From the NCBI GenBank assembly GCA_964595945.1, contig CAZQSL010000036.1, forward strand, positions 1-30,006: DNA of 30,006 nucleotides. The letters run 5' to 3'. Both the position numbers and the translations under genes were made by a program. Below, one piece after another: positions 7,494 through 16,085 of this stretch; position 1 is the first letter of the stretch; each line of letters starts with the position of its first letter. The notes under the pieces were generated by a model. It had not been told where the DNA came from, made no database searches, and saw only the letters and a list, made by a program, of their open reading frames with translations. This DNA comes from CAZQSL01 sp964595945 (GTDB lineage Bacteria; UBP15; UBA6099; JAJRTR01).

Positions 7494-7499
7494 ATTATA
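7494..7499 (-). promoter_or_regulatory. -10 box of the ThiF/MoeB-like gene
   Basis: A perfect TATAAT lies on the minus strand, placing the transcript start near 7487 and the start codon about 23 bases downstream. The region 17 bases upstream is a poor -35 match, so recognition may rely on an activator or on the -10 alone. Confidence 0.4.
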
Positions 7500-7549
7500 C
7501 ACCTTATGCCCGCCATCACGCATCAATGCCCGCCGAGTTGTCATTATTG

Positions 7550-7578
7550 TTGCCAATGGCCGCAAAAAGGCATATTAT
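7550..7578 (+). promoter_or_regulatory. Sigma-70-type promoter of the MBL-fold hydrolase
   Basis: TTGCCA (7550-7555) and TATTAT (7573-7578) are separated by 17 bases. The transcript would start near 7585, leaving a leader of about 37 bases that includes the purine-rich AGGGA ribosome binding site before ATG 7622. Confidence 0.55.
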
Positions 7579-7621
7579 TGCAGAAAAAGAGCGTCGCGAA
7601 ACGACATGAGGGAGACAGGGA

Positions 7622-8521
7622 ATGGGCATCGATACGCTGAAAAGATACGCAGTCGAAGGATATAAAGGCAAAGTCACCAGTGACATGGTGACAATCGAAT
7701 GGCTTGCCAACGCGGGATTCAGGTTCGAGCACAAGGGAAAAATCCTCATGATCGACCCCTTTGTCACACGGCCCGGCATGCTGCGTACGCTATTGATGAA
7801 GCTGCCCATCAACAAGGCGCTCTGCGCCGAACTTTTCCCCCGGGCCGACTACCTCATCGCCGGCCACAGCCACTATGACCACTTGCAGGACATACCCGAA
7901 ATCGCCGTAAAAACGGGCGCGGAAGTCTATGGCTCGCAGTCGACGGCCAACGTGTGCCTCGGTTACGGCATCGCAAAAGAGAAGCTTCGAGTCGTCGAAT
8001 TCTGGAAAAAAACACAGATCGGCCCATTTACCGCGACATTCATCCCCTCGCCACACGGCAAGGCGCTGATGGGGCGCGTGCCGGTGCCGGGCACCATCGA
8101 CGGCATCCCTTCATATCCCATGAAGATGACCGATTACAAGCTCGGGCAAGTCTTCAGCATCATCCTCGAAATCGGCAAACTCCGCATCCTCGAAACCAAC
8201 AGCGCCGATCTCATCGACGCGGAAATCGAAAAAGTGGGCAAAGTCGATATCCTCCTGCTGTGCCTCGCGGGCAGAGCCAAGACTCCCGACTATGTCAAAC
8301 GCCTCGTCACTCCGCTCAAGCCCTCCATCGTGATCCCGCATCACTACGACAACTTTTTTTCTGGGTTTAACAAACCCATGCGCCCCGTACCCGGCATAGA
8401 CCTGCCCAATTTTGTCGACGAGGCCGAAAAGATCATCATCCCGTCTGGCGCAAAGGTGCTTTGTCCGGAAAAACTCGAAAAAATCGCATTCGACATCAAC
8501 ACGGCCGGACTCGTCGTCTGA
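7622..8521 (+). CDS. Metallo-beta-lactamase-fold hydrolase (UlaG-like)
   Basis: A 299-residue cytoplasmic protein. The metal-binding motif GHSHYDH gives H82, H84, D86 and H87, with a likely further ligand H145 in SPHGK and a late histidine pair H239/H240 in IPHHYDNF. The opening strands IEWLANAGFRFEHKGKILMIDPF are typical of the UlaG/Lactamase_B_2 subgroup, which includes lactonases and phosphodiesterases acting on small molecules. The usual GDT loop is replaced by ETNSAD (190-195), so the second metal site may be altered. It is divergent from the ThiF/MoeB-like gene and has its own promoter. The substrate is unknown. Confidence 0.85.
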   Translation: MGIDTLKRYAVEGYKGKVTSDMVTIEWLANAGFRFEHKGKILMIDPFVTRPGMLRTLLMKLPINKALCAELFPRADYLIAGHSHYDHLQDIPEIAVKTGAEVYGSQSTANVCLGYGIAKEKLRVVEFWKKTQIGPFTATFIPSPHGKALMGRVPVPGTIDGIPSYPMKMTDYKLGQVFSIILEIGKLRILETNSADLIDAEIEKVGKVDILLLCLAGRAKTPDYVKRLVTPLKPSIVIPHHYDNFFSGFNKPMRPVPGIDLPNFVDEAEKIIIPSGAKVLCPEKLEKIAFDINTAGLVV

Positions 8522-8752
8522 TCCGCCTGTCGGCAGACCGGCATTTCGCTGATATCCGTGTCAGTTTTGACATTGCCTGTGTCATATCGGACACGGTCCT
8601 GAGCAGTTTTGCCATGCGGGCAGCCTTGCGGCTGCCGGACATCACCGAAAATCCCGTGAAGGTCTTCCCATTGGTGACCGAAATCCACTTGCTGACGCTG
8701 CTGCGTGCCGTCTGGCGGCAAAACCCGCTCCGCGACCTCAAAATGGAGATTT

Positions 8753-8769
8753 TTGGCACGATATTTGCT
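8753..8769 (+). promoter_or_regulatory. Sigma-54 (RpoN) -24/-12 promoter upstream of ddl
   Basis: TTGGCACG (8753-8760) is followed by four bases and TTGCT (8765-8769), reproducing the sigma-54 consensus TGGCACG-N4-TTGCW. The invariant GG and GC are exactly 10 bases apart. Transcription would start near 8780. Sigma-54 promoters need a bacterial enhancer-binding AAA+ activator, and none is encoded in this window. No comparably good sigma-70 hexamer pair was seen close to ddl. Confidence 0.7.
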
Positions 8770-8780
8770 ATTATTGTATG

Positions 8781-8841
8781 AAACCCTGAATATGGAGCGC
8801 GTTGGCGTGCCTGCATGACAGGGAAAACTGATCAGGGGTTT
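8781..8841 (+). promoter_or_regulatory. Potentially structured 5' leader of ddl
   Basis: AAACCCTGA (8781-8789) pairs with TCAGGGGTTT (8832-8841) with one bulged G, closing a domain that starts at the predicted transcript start. Inside it GCGCG (8797-8801) pairs with CGTGC (8806-8810) around a TTGG loop. The CCCTG of the closing stem could instead pair with CAGGG at 8819-8823, so two exclusive folds are possible. The domain ends just before the GGAGG ribosome binding site. It does not resemble a riboswitch class I recognise. Confidence 0.35.
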
Positions 8842-8863
8842 AGCCCGGAGGAACACTACAATT

Positions 8864-9811
8864 ATGTATAAACCATTCATAGACAAAAAAATCGGAGTGC
8901 TGATGGGCGGATTTTCCGGCGAGAGAGAAGTATCGCTGAGATCGGGTTCGGGCGTGCTCAAGTCGCTGCACGCACAGGGCTACGAAGCTGTCGGCATCGA
9001 CGTGGACCACAATGTAGACGTGAAACTGCGAGAAGCAGGCATCGAGATCGCATATATCGCACTACACGGCGCCGGGGGCGAAGACGGCATGATACAGGGA
9101 CTGCTCGAAATGATGAAAATCCCCTACACCGGCTCCGGCATCACTTCAAGCGCGCTCTCTATGGATAAGGAACTCACGAAACTCGTGCTCGGCCGCCACG
9201 GGCTGCCCTTCGCTGACACCGTCTATATCGACAGGAGCAAAAGTGCCCCCGAATGGGCGGAAATAGTCGAAAGAGAGATCGGCGTGCCCCTGATGCTCAA
9301 GCCTGCCTGCGAAGGCTCAAGCCTCGGCGTGTCCCTGATCAAGGACAGCAAGTTGCTGGTTGAAGACATCGAGAATCTGCTCGCGAAATACCCCCGCGGA
9401 CTGGCCGAAAACTACATAAAGGGCAAAGAGCTCACCATCGGCGTAGTCGGCACTGACATGCCGCGCGCATTGCCGGTGCTTGAGCTCGTGCCGAAAAACG
9501 AGTATTACGACTATGAGGCGAAATACACTCCAGGCATGACCGAACTCATCTGTCCCGCGCGCATCGGTGACGAGCTCCGCGACAAAATCCAGGCCTTCGC
9601 CGTCAAGGCGCACAAGGCGCTCGACTGCTACGGAGTATCACGCGTTGACTTCGTCGTGGACGAAGCGGGCGAAAACGTTTATATTCTTGAAGTGAATTCT
9701 ATACCCGGCATGACGCAGACGAGCGATCTGCCCGACGAGATCAAGGCAGAGGGCGGCACATACGATTCCCTTGTCCTCGAAATCCTCGCATCAGCATCAC
9801 TCGGCAAATGA
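8864..9811 (+). CDS. ddl: D-alanine--D-alanine ligase
   Basis: The 315-residue ATP-grasp enzyme joins two D-alanines for peptidoglycan precursor synthesis in the cytoplasm. Recognisable elements are the substrate-binding E20 in GGFSGEREVSLRSG, LHGAGGEDG (68-75), the ATP-binding K146 and E150-GSSLG, and the omega-loop Y221 in YEAKYTPG. R260 and D262 in GVSRVDF and the metal-binding E276/N278 in LEVNSIPGMT complete the site. The loop tyrosine favours D-Ala over D-lactate as second substrate. GGAGG lies 12 bases before the ATG. A sigma-54-type promoter and a foldable leader precede it, which is unusual for a housekeeping wall gene. The gene downstream begins 37 bases after the stop, so the two may be cotranscribed. 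Confidence 0.95.
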   Translation: MYKPFIDKKIGVLMGGFSGEREVSLRSGSGVLKSLHAQGYEAVGIDVDHNVDVKLREAGIEIAYIALHGAGGEDGMIQGLLEMMKIPYTGSGITSSALSMDKELTKLVLGRHGLPFADTVYIDRSKSAPEWAEIVEREIGVPLMLKPACEGSSLGVSLIKDSKLLVEDIENLLAKYPRGLAENYIKGKELTIGVVGTDMPRALPVLELVPKNEYYDYEAKYTPGMTELICPARIGDELRDKIQAFAVKAHKALDCYGVSRVDFVVDEAGENVYILEVNSIPGMTQTSDLPDEIKAEGGTYDSLVLEILASASLGK

Positions 9812-9848
9812 CATGGCGCGGCCGGGCGCGCGGGAAAGGATTTTCCAG

Positions 9849-11438
9849 ATGCCGACTGGCCGTATTTCTGCTGTCCCATATTTTCCCCGTGAGCGGGAGC
9901 CTATTCACGCGAGCGCTCTTCGCCTGTATTTTTGCGGCGCCGTATTTCTCCTGATGCTCGCAGCCTGCCTGCCACCGGTATACTCTTACGCGGCCGCAGT
10001 AAGCCCCGACAGGATCACGGGCAATATCCATGACGCCGCACTCCTCACTGACGGCCGGCTCGATACCGGCACGACCATCGGCAAAAGCCCACGCGCTCCA
10101 TCTCCGGAAATCATTGTCTATCTGCCTGCCGAAATGAGATTCAGCCGCGTCACCGTCGACATCGAGGGCGATCCGTCCGCCGTCCTGCTGTCTGTCAGCA
10201 GCGACATTGTCTCATGGCGCCCGCTCAATGTCACCAATGAATCATCCAGGAAAGATTCCATCACTCACATTGTCGTCACTCCGGTCGTGCCCGAAGCGGG
10301 CAGATATGTCAAAATCGCATTTATGAAAGAAGGAGTCAGCGAGTTTCGAGTGATGGAAATCGCCATCGAAGACATGCCGCGCAATCCCACTCCCAATGAA
10401 GTCATGGACCTTGCCGTCGACTCATCGGCCATCGACGCGGCGACCGTCACCTACAGGACTAAGTATCCCGTCGAGTCAAACATCAGATATAGTGCGTCCA
10501 AACCAGTGTTCGACAAGGTGCAGATCGCGCGCGGAGCGACTACGGAGCACACCATTGCTCTCAAAGGACTCGACGAGGGCACAGTCTACTTCTATCAGAT
10601 CATATACGGCGACAATGATACCAATGCCGTGACGGAAGTGAAATACTTCAGGACGGCGGGCGATCCGGCTCCGTTTATCAACAAGATAGATATGCCGCCC
10701 CCCCGCTTCGACGAAGTCACGCTCGTCATGGATGCCAACAAACCGCTTTCCTGGGAGATCATCTGGGGACAGTTCGACGGCAAACTGAGAGTAGACGCAT
10801 CGAAAATCCCCGGCGCCCAGTCCACCAAAAGCGACACGGTGATGCAGCATATCGAGTTTACCCTCAAAGGGCTCACGCCGCGGACACGCTACTTTTTCCA
10901 GGCCGTGTCAAGCGATGACCGGGGCAGGACATTCGTGACAGACATGCTCGGTTTCGATACCCCGCCCCTCAATCTCGCAAAGGGCAAATCCGTCACTGGC
11001 ACTTTCGTCCTCGAAATGCAGGACGAACACATCCGGCAAGCGCCCTTGCCCATGGCGCGCGTGACCGACGAAGACATCAACTATCACACGGGCATCGCCA
11101 AGTCCAGCCCCACAAAGACCGCTGACCAGTGGGTACAGGTCGATCTCGGTGAAATTTCCCCCGTCAAAGATATTGTCGTCACATGGAGCGCACTCGCGGT
11201 GCCCGAAAAATACACGGTCAGTATCTCCGAAGACGGCGCCGGATGGATCGAAGTGCAGCCGTCAGGCGCGGCATTGGAGAAAACTTCTCCCAAGGGCGAA
11301 GCCATCGCCGAAACATCTTTCGTCGCGGACGGCAAAGCGCGCTATGTCAAACTTTTCATCCCGAAAGGCACTCCCGTCAATTCACGCTTCGGCTGGCGGC
11401 ACGCGATGCTGGCCGAGCTCTGGGTCTTCGCTCCCTGA
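9849..11438 (+). CDS. Probable lipoprotein with discoidin-like and fibronectin-III-like domains
   Basis: A 529-residue exported protein. The N-terminal hydrophobic segment ends in a lipobox, LAAC with C40, so attachment to a membrane by lipid is likely. The following YSYAAA could alternatively be a signal peptidase I site. Four beta domains follow: a discoidin/F5-8C-like fold (about 54-181), two fibronectin-III-like domains (about 182-274 and 275-378, each with a T.Y.F.....D pattern), and a second discoidin-like domain (about 380-529, QWVQVDLGEISPVKDIVVTW). Such domains bind carbohydrates or proteins; no catalytic domain is visible. AAAGGA ends 8 bases before ATG 9849. An earlier ATG at 9813 is possible but has no ribosome binding site. 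Confidence 0.75.
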   Translation: MPTGRISAVPYFPREREPIHASALRLYFCGAVFLLMLAACLPPVYSYAAAVSPDRITGNIHDAALLTDGRLDTGTTIGKSPRAPSPEIIVYLPAEMRFSRVTVDIEGDPSAVLLSVSSDIVSWRPLNVTNESSRKDSITHIVVTPVVPEAGRYVKIAFMKEGVSEFRVMEIAIEDMPRNPTPNEVMDLAVDSSAIDAATVTYRTKYPVESNIRYSASKPVFDKVQIARGATTEHTIALKGLDEGTVYFYQIIYGDNDTNAVTEVKYFRTAGDPAPFINKIDMPPPRFDEVTLVMDANKPLSWEIIWGQFDGKLRVDASKIPGAQSTKSDTVMQHIEFTLKGLTPRTRYFFQAVSSDDRGRTFVTDMLGFDTPPLNLAKGKSVTGTFVLEMQDEHIRQAPLPMARVTDEDINYHTGIAKSSPTKTADQWVQVDLGEISPVKDIVVTWSALAVPEKYTVSISEDGAGWIEVQPSGAALEKTSPKGEAIAETSFVADGKARYVKLFIPKGTPVNSRFGWRHAMLAELWVFAP

Positions 11439-11457
11439 TACTGACTGCCGGTCGGGA

Positions 11458-12960
11458 TCATTCGGGAGGATTGGGAGCAAGAGCCGGCGGTATAGGGTGA
11501 TTGCCGCCGCCGGCGTTTCTGTCGGTGATTCTCTCGCATAGATACTTGATGAATCCCATGCCGCTCCGCAGCCAGTACATGGCATCGGCGGCTGAGCGTA
11601 TCGACATGAGCCGCCTCAGGATGTACCCTGGGCGCAGGTAGAAGCGGCGGAGCATGCGCGCCTGCGCTTCCATGAGTTCGCCGGGTGACAGGTGCAGGGT
11701 GCCATAGGAGAGCGATCCGTGGAAAGAGCCGCCGAAGGAATCCCACGGGAGTCGTTGGGACAGGGTGCCGTGCAGGAGCATTTCCGACTCAAGGCCTGAG
11801 CCCGGATATGGCGTGGCGATAGCGACGCTGATCAGATCAGGCTTGATTTCGCGGATGAGTTTTTCGGTCATGGCGATGTCGGCATGAGACTCTTCGGGAT
11901 GGTTGCCGACCATGAGAAAGGCGCAGGACATGACACGGGCTTTGCGCGCGAGGGCAAAGGCGTTGCGGACCTGGTCGATGGTGATGCCTTTTTTGATGAG
12001 GCGGAGGATTTCCGGGCTGCCGGTTTCGACGCCGAATGCGATCTTGCGGCATCCTGAGGCGGCCATGGCGGCGATTAGCTCGGCGTCGACGCGGTCGACT
12101 CGCGTGTCGCAGTCCCATGTGACGCGCAGGGGGGCGACGGCGGTGCAGAAGGCGAGCACATCCCTGCGCGAGTAAGTGAATGTGTCGTTGTCGATGGTAA
12201 AGTGGCGAAATCCGAACCTGTTGGCGCAATCGGCGATTTCGGTGATGACGCTTGCGACGCTGCGCGTGCGGACGTTGCGGCCGAAGACGGCTTCGGAGCA
12301 GCAGAAGATGCAGTGGCCTGGGCAGCCGCGCGCGGTGAATAGTTGCGTGGACTCAAGCATGGAGGCGGATATGCCGGGAGTGGGCGCGCCGCGGTAGCGC
12401 GGCAGGTCGAGGAGATGTCGGGCCGGCAATGGCAGCGCGTCGAGCAATACGGGCGGCTGCATGGATGGGGGGTCGATAATTTCACCGTCCGGAGTACGCG
12501 ACATGACGGACGGGATGGGCTGGCGGGCATCGCCGCCGCCGGCGACCCGGGAGCAGAGCTGGGCGAATGCGTGCTCGCCTTCGCCGATGATGACGGAGTC
12601 AATGTCGGGGTAGCGCTGGAGTGTTTCGAGCGGGAGGATGGAGACGTGGGGGCCGCCGAGCACGATCGTTGCTTGCGGGCATGCGTCACGGGCTATGGCG
12701 GCGAGAGCGCCGGCGGCGCATATCGTGGGGGTCATGGATGTGATGCCGATGACGGCTGGCCTGAGGTCGCGAAGGGTGCCGGCAAATCCGGCAGGGGTAT
12801 AGGGAGTGACTTCGTAGTCGAGGATTGCGGCAGTCATGCCTTCGCGGATGGCTGATGCTGCGAGGTAGCAGAGGTTGATGGGGTGCTGCACGGCGGTGCT
12901 GTGCTCTTGGCCCATGATGCCGGGTGGTCTGATCAGGACGATGTCTGTGCGGTTGCTCAT
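11458..12960 (-). CDS. B12-binding-domain radical SAM protein
   Basis: This 500-residue enzyme combines an N-terminal cobalamin-binding Rossmann-like domain (about 5-140, with LGGPHVS and GEGEHAF) and a radical SAM core (about 205-400). The 4Fe-4S ligands are C213, C217 and C220 in ARGCPGHCIFC. Class B radical SAM proteins of this layout carry out methylations, ring formations or other modifications of unreactive carbons. The substrate cannot be deduced. The tail ends in a proline-rich stretch. It lies 193 bases downstream of the UPF0182 gene and ends only 19 bases from the convergent lipoprotein gene, with no obvious terminator between. The ribosome binding site is weak. Confidence 0.88.
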   Translation of the reverse strand: MSNRTDIVLIRPPGIMGQEHSTAVQHPINLCYLAASAIREGMTAAILDYEVTPYTPAGFAGTLRDLRPAVIGITSMTPTICAAGALAAIARDACPQATIVLGGPHVSILPLETLQRYPDIDSVIIGEGEHAFAQLCSRVAGGGDARQPIPSVMSRTPDGEIIDPPSMQPPVLLDALPLPARHLLDLPRYRGAPTPGISASMLESTQLFTARGCPGHCIFCCSEAVFGRNVRTRSVASVITEIADCANRFGFRHFTIDNDTFTYSRRDVLAFCTAVAPLRVTWDCDTRVDRVDAELIAAMAASGCRKIAFGVETGSPEILRLIKKGITIDQVRNAFALARKARVMSCAFLMVGNHPEESHADIAMTEKLIREIKPDLISVAIATPYPGSGLESEMLLHGTLSQRLPWDSFGGSFHGSLSYGTLHLSPGELMEAQARMLRRFYLRPGYILRRLMSIRSAADAMYWLRSGMGFIKYLCERITDRNAGGGNHPIPPALAPNPPE

Positions 12961-12971
12961 AGGCTGCCGTG

Positions 12972-12986
12972 CCGTATGATATACGG
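12972..12986. promoter_or_regulatory. Short palindrome upstream of the radical SAM gene
   Basis: CCGTAT-GAT-ATACGG is a perfect inverted repeat with 6-bp arms and a 3-base centre, 12 bases upstream of the radical SAM start codon. It may be an operator or a small hairpin in the leader. Nothing in the window identifies a regulator for it. Confidence 0.3.
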
Positions 12987-13153
12987 TTAATTAATTGAAA
13001 TTCCCTGCGGAGAACCCGTCTACGAGAAAAGGGATTCTCTGCACTTCTTCCAAAAAGCTTTTCCCGAGTCCACCCGATGATGACAGGGCTGTCCGCCGGC
13101 GGGGAGCGGAGACCCCGCACTATACATGTTGCTTTTATGAACGCGAATCGGCG

Positions 13154-15895
13154 TCAGTCTTTTCCGCCGCCTTTGCGAAGTGTTTTTTCGAGCGAGTCGA
13201 GTTCGCGGCCGAAGCCCTGCCAGTCCATGCCACGGAGTTTGTCTTTTGCCTTTTCGAGATGTTCGAGTCCGATCCTGATGGCTTCGGATGGAGAGAGGGA
13301 CGTAGCGGCGGCTTCTTTATTCCCGGCGGCTGTCTGTGGCTGTGAGGGGGTGTCGTCTTCGGATGAGAAGTCAGTGCCGAAGAGTGCAGCGAGAGCTTCG
13401 TCGATGGATTCGGCCATTACGACCTTGTCGCCTGATGAGACGATAACGCGCTTGAGTTCGGGGATTTCGCCCTTTTCGGCCTTGAGGAAGATGGGTTCGA
13501 CGTAGAGGAGCGAGCCTGCGATGGGGACGACGAGCATGTTGCCGCGTATGATCTGTGAGCCTTTCTGGCTCCAGAGGGTGAACTGTCGTGATATTTCGGG
13601 GTCCTGGTCGATGCGGGCCTCGATCTGCAGGGGGCCGTAGATGAGTCTCTTTTTGGGGAATCTGTAGACGAGGAGCTGGCCATATCTGTCGCCGTCGCTG
13701 CGTGCGCACATCCATGCGGAGATGTTGTCTTTGCCGACCGGGGTGAAGGGCATGAGGAGGACGAATTCTTCTTTGTCAACGCCGGGCAGGCGCATGATGG
13801 TGTAGTAGGGTTCGACGCGTGTTTTGTCCTGATAGAAAATTTCATTGGGGCGCGTCCACTGGTCTTCCTTGTTGTAGAACACCTGGGGTTCTCGCATGTG
13901 ATAGGTCATGTAGATTTCCGACTGGACATTGAAGAGAGTTTGCGGATAGCGCGCGTGGGCCTGGAGGTCGGCAGGCATCTCGGAGCGGGGGCGGAGCAGG
14001 CCGGGGAAGATTTTCATGTAGGTGCGCACGATGGGGTCGCTGTCGTCAAATACGTAGTAGGAGATGGTGCCGTCGTATGCGTCGACGACTGCCTTGACAG
14101 GGTTGCGCAGGTAGTTGAAGGAGCTGCTGGCGGACTTGGACCGCGCGGCGTAGGGGTAGTTGGAGGAAAGAGTGTAGGCGTCGATTATCCATTTCATGCG
14201 GCCTTTGGAGTCGATGACGAGATAGGGGTCGGTGTCGTAGGCGAGCATGGGCATGAGTTTTTCGACGCGGCCGGCGGAGGTGCCGGTGCCGGTGATGTTG
14301 CGGTACATCTGGATGCGGCTCGTGGTGGTGATGTCAGTGTTGAGCAGCATGGTGAGTGAGGAAAATCTGAGTGCGAAGGCGGCTTTTTTGAGTATCGAGT
14401 CGATGACTACTCCGCCATCGCCCCTGTAGGTGTCGAAGTGGTTTTTATTGCCGATCGGATAGTCGAATTCCTTTGATCTGGTATTGGTGAAAACATAGTC
14501 GCCGGCGAGTTCGCCGAAGTAAATCTGGGGGCGTGTGACCGCTATGCCGGCAGTGCTGACGGGGGGGATGTCGCGGATGAAGAAGTCGGGCATGCCTTCG
14601 CCGGTGGATTTGTTGACTGGCGACATGACTGCGCCGAATCCGTGAGTGAAGGAGAGATGCTCATTGATCCATGCGCGGCTGGGCAGGTCTTCCTGAGAGA
14701 GTTCGCGCGCCGATACCATGACCTGGCGGAGTTCGCCATCGATGGTGTAACGGTCGACGTCGACTTTGTCGAATTTGTAGTAAGGCCTGATCTCCTGAAG
14801 CTGCTGATAGGTCTGGAGCAGGGGTTTCGCGTCCCAGAGGCGGATATTTTTGATAGTGAGCTGGTTGTCGGCAAGGGCACGCGCGTCGATCGTGCCGTCG
14901 GCGTCGAAGGGACGTTCATCGACCTGATCGATGCCATAGGCGGCGCGTGTCATGTCGATCTGATGTTTGATATAGGGCTGTTCCATGGCGAGTTCGTTGG
15001 GCTTGACCCTGAGCGCCTGATACATGGCAGGAGCCACGGCGCCGACACCCGAAAGCGCCACCACCAGTCCCACTGCCACAGCCGGCAGCTTCCAGCTCCG
15101 GAAAAACGAATTGGCCGCGCAGATCACGGCGGCCGCCACACTCGCTCCGGCCAGCCACCACATCAGCGGCACGCGCACATGCACATCCACATAGCCCGGC
15201 CCCGCGAGGTAGCCCCGCGATGTGTACATCATCCCATATATCATCAGCACATAGCCCGCCGCGCGCACCAGAAACAGCACGCAGCCCAGCAGTGACAGAT
15301 GCACGTAAAACGACGGCTTGAAATATATCCACTTGCCCGTGATCACAAATCCGCGCTTCATCATATACACAAACAGCGATACCACAAACCCCATCGTCAC
15401 GGCGCTCATCGCGTTGCGGTACAGAAAATTCAGAAATGGCATCCCAAACACATAAAAAGATACGTCGCGTCCAAACACCGGGTCTTTTACGCCAAACGCC
15501 GTCGCGTTGACAAACGAAAGGTACTGATCCCAGTGCCCCGCGGCCTCAAGCCCGGTCATGAGTGTCACGATCACTATGAACGCAAACGCCCCCGCGACCG
15601 ACTGCCGCCCCATCGTTTCCGCTCCCGGCAGCTCTATCGTGCGCTCTCCCGTCTTGAGATAACCCACACGGCTCAGCCTGTCCGCAAGCAACAGGTTGGC
15701 CACCAGAAACGCAAGCAGCGCACCACCTGCCGCCACCCCTACTTTCACTTCGGTCACAAGCACCTTTATAAATACCGCCTGCCGCCCGATCGACTCGAAC
15801 CACAGCCAGTCCGTCCATATCCCCACACAGCCCAGCGCCGCAAATACCACTCCTGCCAGCGCTATCGCTATCGTCAATCCAGAACTCTGTTTCAT
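13154..15895 (-). CDS. UPF0182-family membrane protein
   Basis: A 913-residue protein of the UPF0182 family, whose biochemical role is not established. About seven membrane helices occupy residues 1-300, including AIALAGVVFAALGCVGIW at the start and AVAVGLVVALSGVGAV at the end. A large extracytoplasmic domain of about 600 residues follows, with family-like segments such as HLSFTHGFGAVMSPVN and a charged C-terminal tail. The start at ATG 15895 has GGAG (15905-15902) 6 bases upstream; a GTG at 15907 overlaps that site. The strand bias of the gene changes near 15.0 kb: the membrane part favours codons ending in G and the soluble part codons ending in C. It is divergent from the outer-membrane protein gene. 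Confidence 0.9.
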   Translation of the reverse strand: MKQSSGLTIAIALAGVVFAALGCVGIWTDWLWFESIGRQAVFIKVLVTEVKVGVAAGGALLAFLVANLLLADRLSRVGYLKTGERTIELPGAETMGRQSVAGAFAFIVIVTLMTGLEAAGHWDQYLSFVNATAFGVKDPVFGRDVSFYVFGMPFLNFLYRNAMSAVTMGFVVSLFVYMMKRGFVITGKWIYFKPSFYVHLSLLGCVLFLVRAAGYVLMIYGMMYTSRGYLAGPGYVDVHVRVPLMWWLAGASVAAAVICAANSFFRSWKLPAVAVGLVVALSGVGAVAPAMYQALRVKPNELAMEQPYIKHQIDMTRAAYGIDQVDERPFDADGTIDARALADNQLTIKNIRLWDAKPLLQTYQQLQEIRPYYKFDKVDVDRYTIDGELRQVMVSARELSQEDLPSRAWINEHLSFTHGFGAVMSPVNKSTGEGMPDFFIRDIPPVSTAGIAVTRPQIYFGELAGDYVFTNTRSKEFDYPIGNKNHFDTYRGDGGVVIDSILKKAAFALRFSSLTMLLNTDITTTSRIQMYRNITGTGTSAGRVEKLMPMLAYDTDPYLVIDSKGRMKWIIDAYTLSSNYPYAARSKSASSSFNYLRNPVKAVVDAYDGTISYYVFDDSDPIVRTYMKIFPGLLRPRSEMPADLQAHARYPQTLFNVQSEIYMTYHMREPQVFYNKEDQWTRPNEIFYQDKTRVEPYYTIMRLPGVDKEEFVLLMPFTPVGKDNISAWMCARSDGDRYGQLLVYRFPKKRLIYGPLQIEARIDQDPEISRQFTLWSQKGSQIIRGNMLVVPIAGSLLYVEPIFLKAEKGEIPELKRVIVSSGDKVVMAESIDEALAALFGTDFSSEDDTPSQPQTAAGNKEAAATSLSPSEAIRIGLEHLEKAKDKLRGMDWQGFGRELDSLEKTLRKGGGKD

Positions 15896-15992
15896 CGGTT
15901 TCTCCACAGCTCATCAGATTTTCATCTATTCAAACATTACCCTCTGACCGCAAAAATATCAAACCGCCCCGCCGCTTCACCCCGGCCCGCGG

Positions 15993-16027
15993 GTTTACAT
16001 CCGCCCCGTTTACATTAACATTATACT
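15993..16027 (+). promoter_or_regulatory. Direct repeat and -10 box upstream of the outer-membrane protein gene
   Basis: GTTTACAT occurs twice (15993-16000 and 16008-16015) with a 15-base period, just upstream of a good -10 hexamer TATACT (16022-16027). No -35 hexamer is correctly placed: TTTACA at 15994-15999 is 22 bases from the -10. The repeat may bind an activator. Transcription would start near 16034, supporting the start codon at 16086 rather than 16029. Confidence 0.4.
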
Positions 16028-16085
16028 ATTGGTTATCGTCATTCTTCCGAATCCGGCACGAAACACGCGAAAGCGCCACACAGCC

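Larger units (their letters stand above)
8522..8863. other. Intergenic region upstream of ddl
   Basis: The 342 bases hold no credible gene. A 7-bp inverted repeat, GGCAGCC-TTGC-GGCTGCC, lies near 8619-8636. The sigma-54 promoter is at 8753-8769, and a foldable ddl leader follows. Most of the stretch before 8740 shows nothing else recognisable. Confidence 0.55.

Noticed and set aside
6730..7665. 311-residue plus-strand open frame opposite the ThiF/MoeB-like gene
   Set aside because: The opposite strand has a full set of ThiF/MoeB motifs. This frame is Arg/His/Asp-rich, has no motifs and runs through both divergent promoters.
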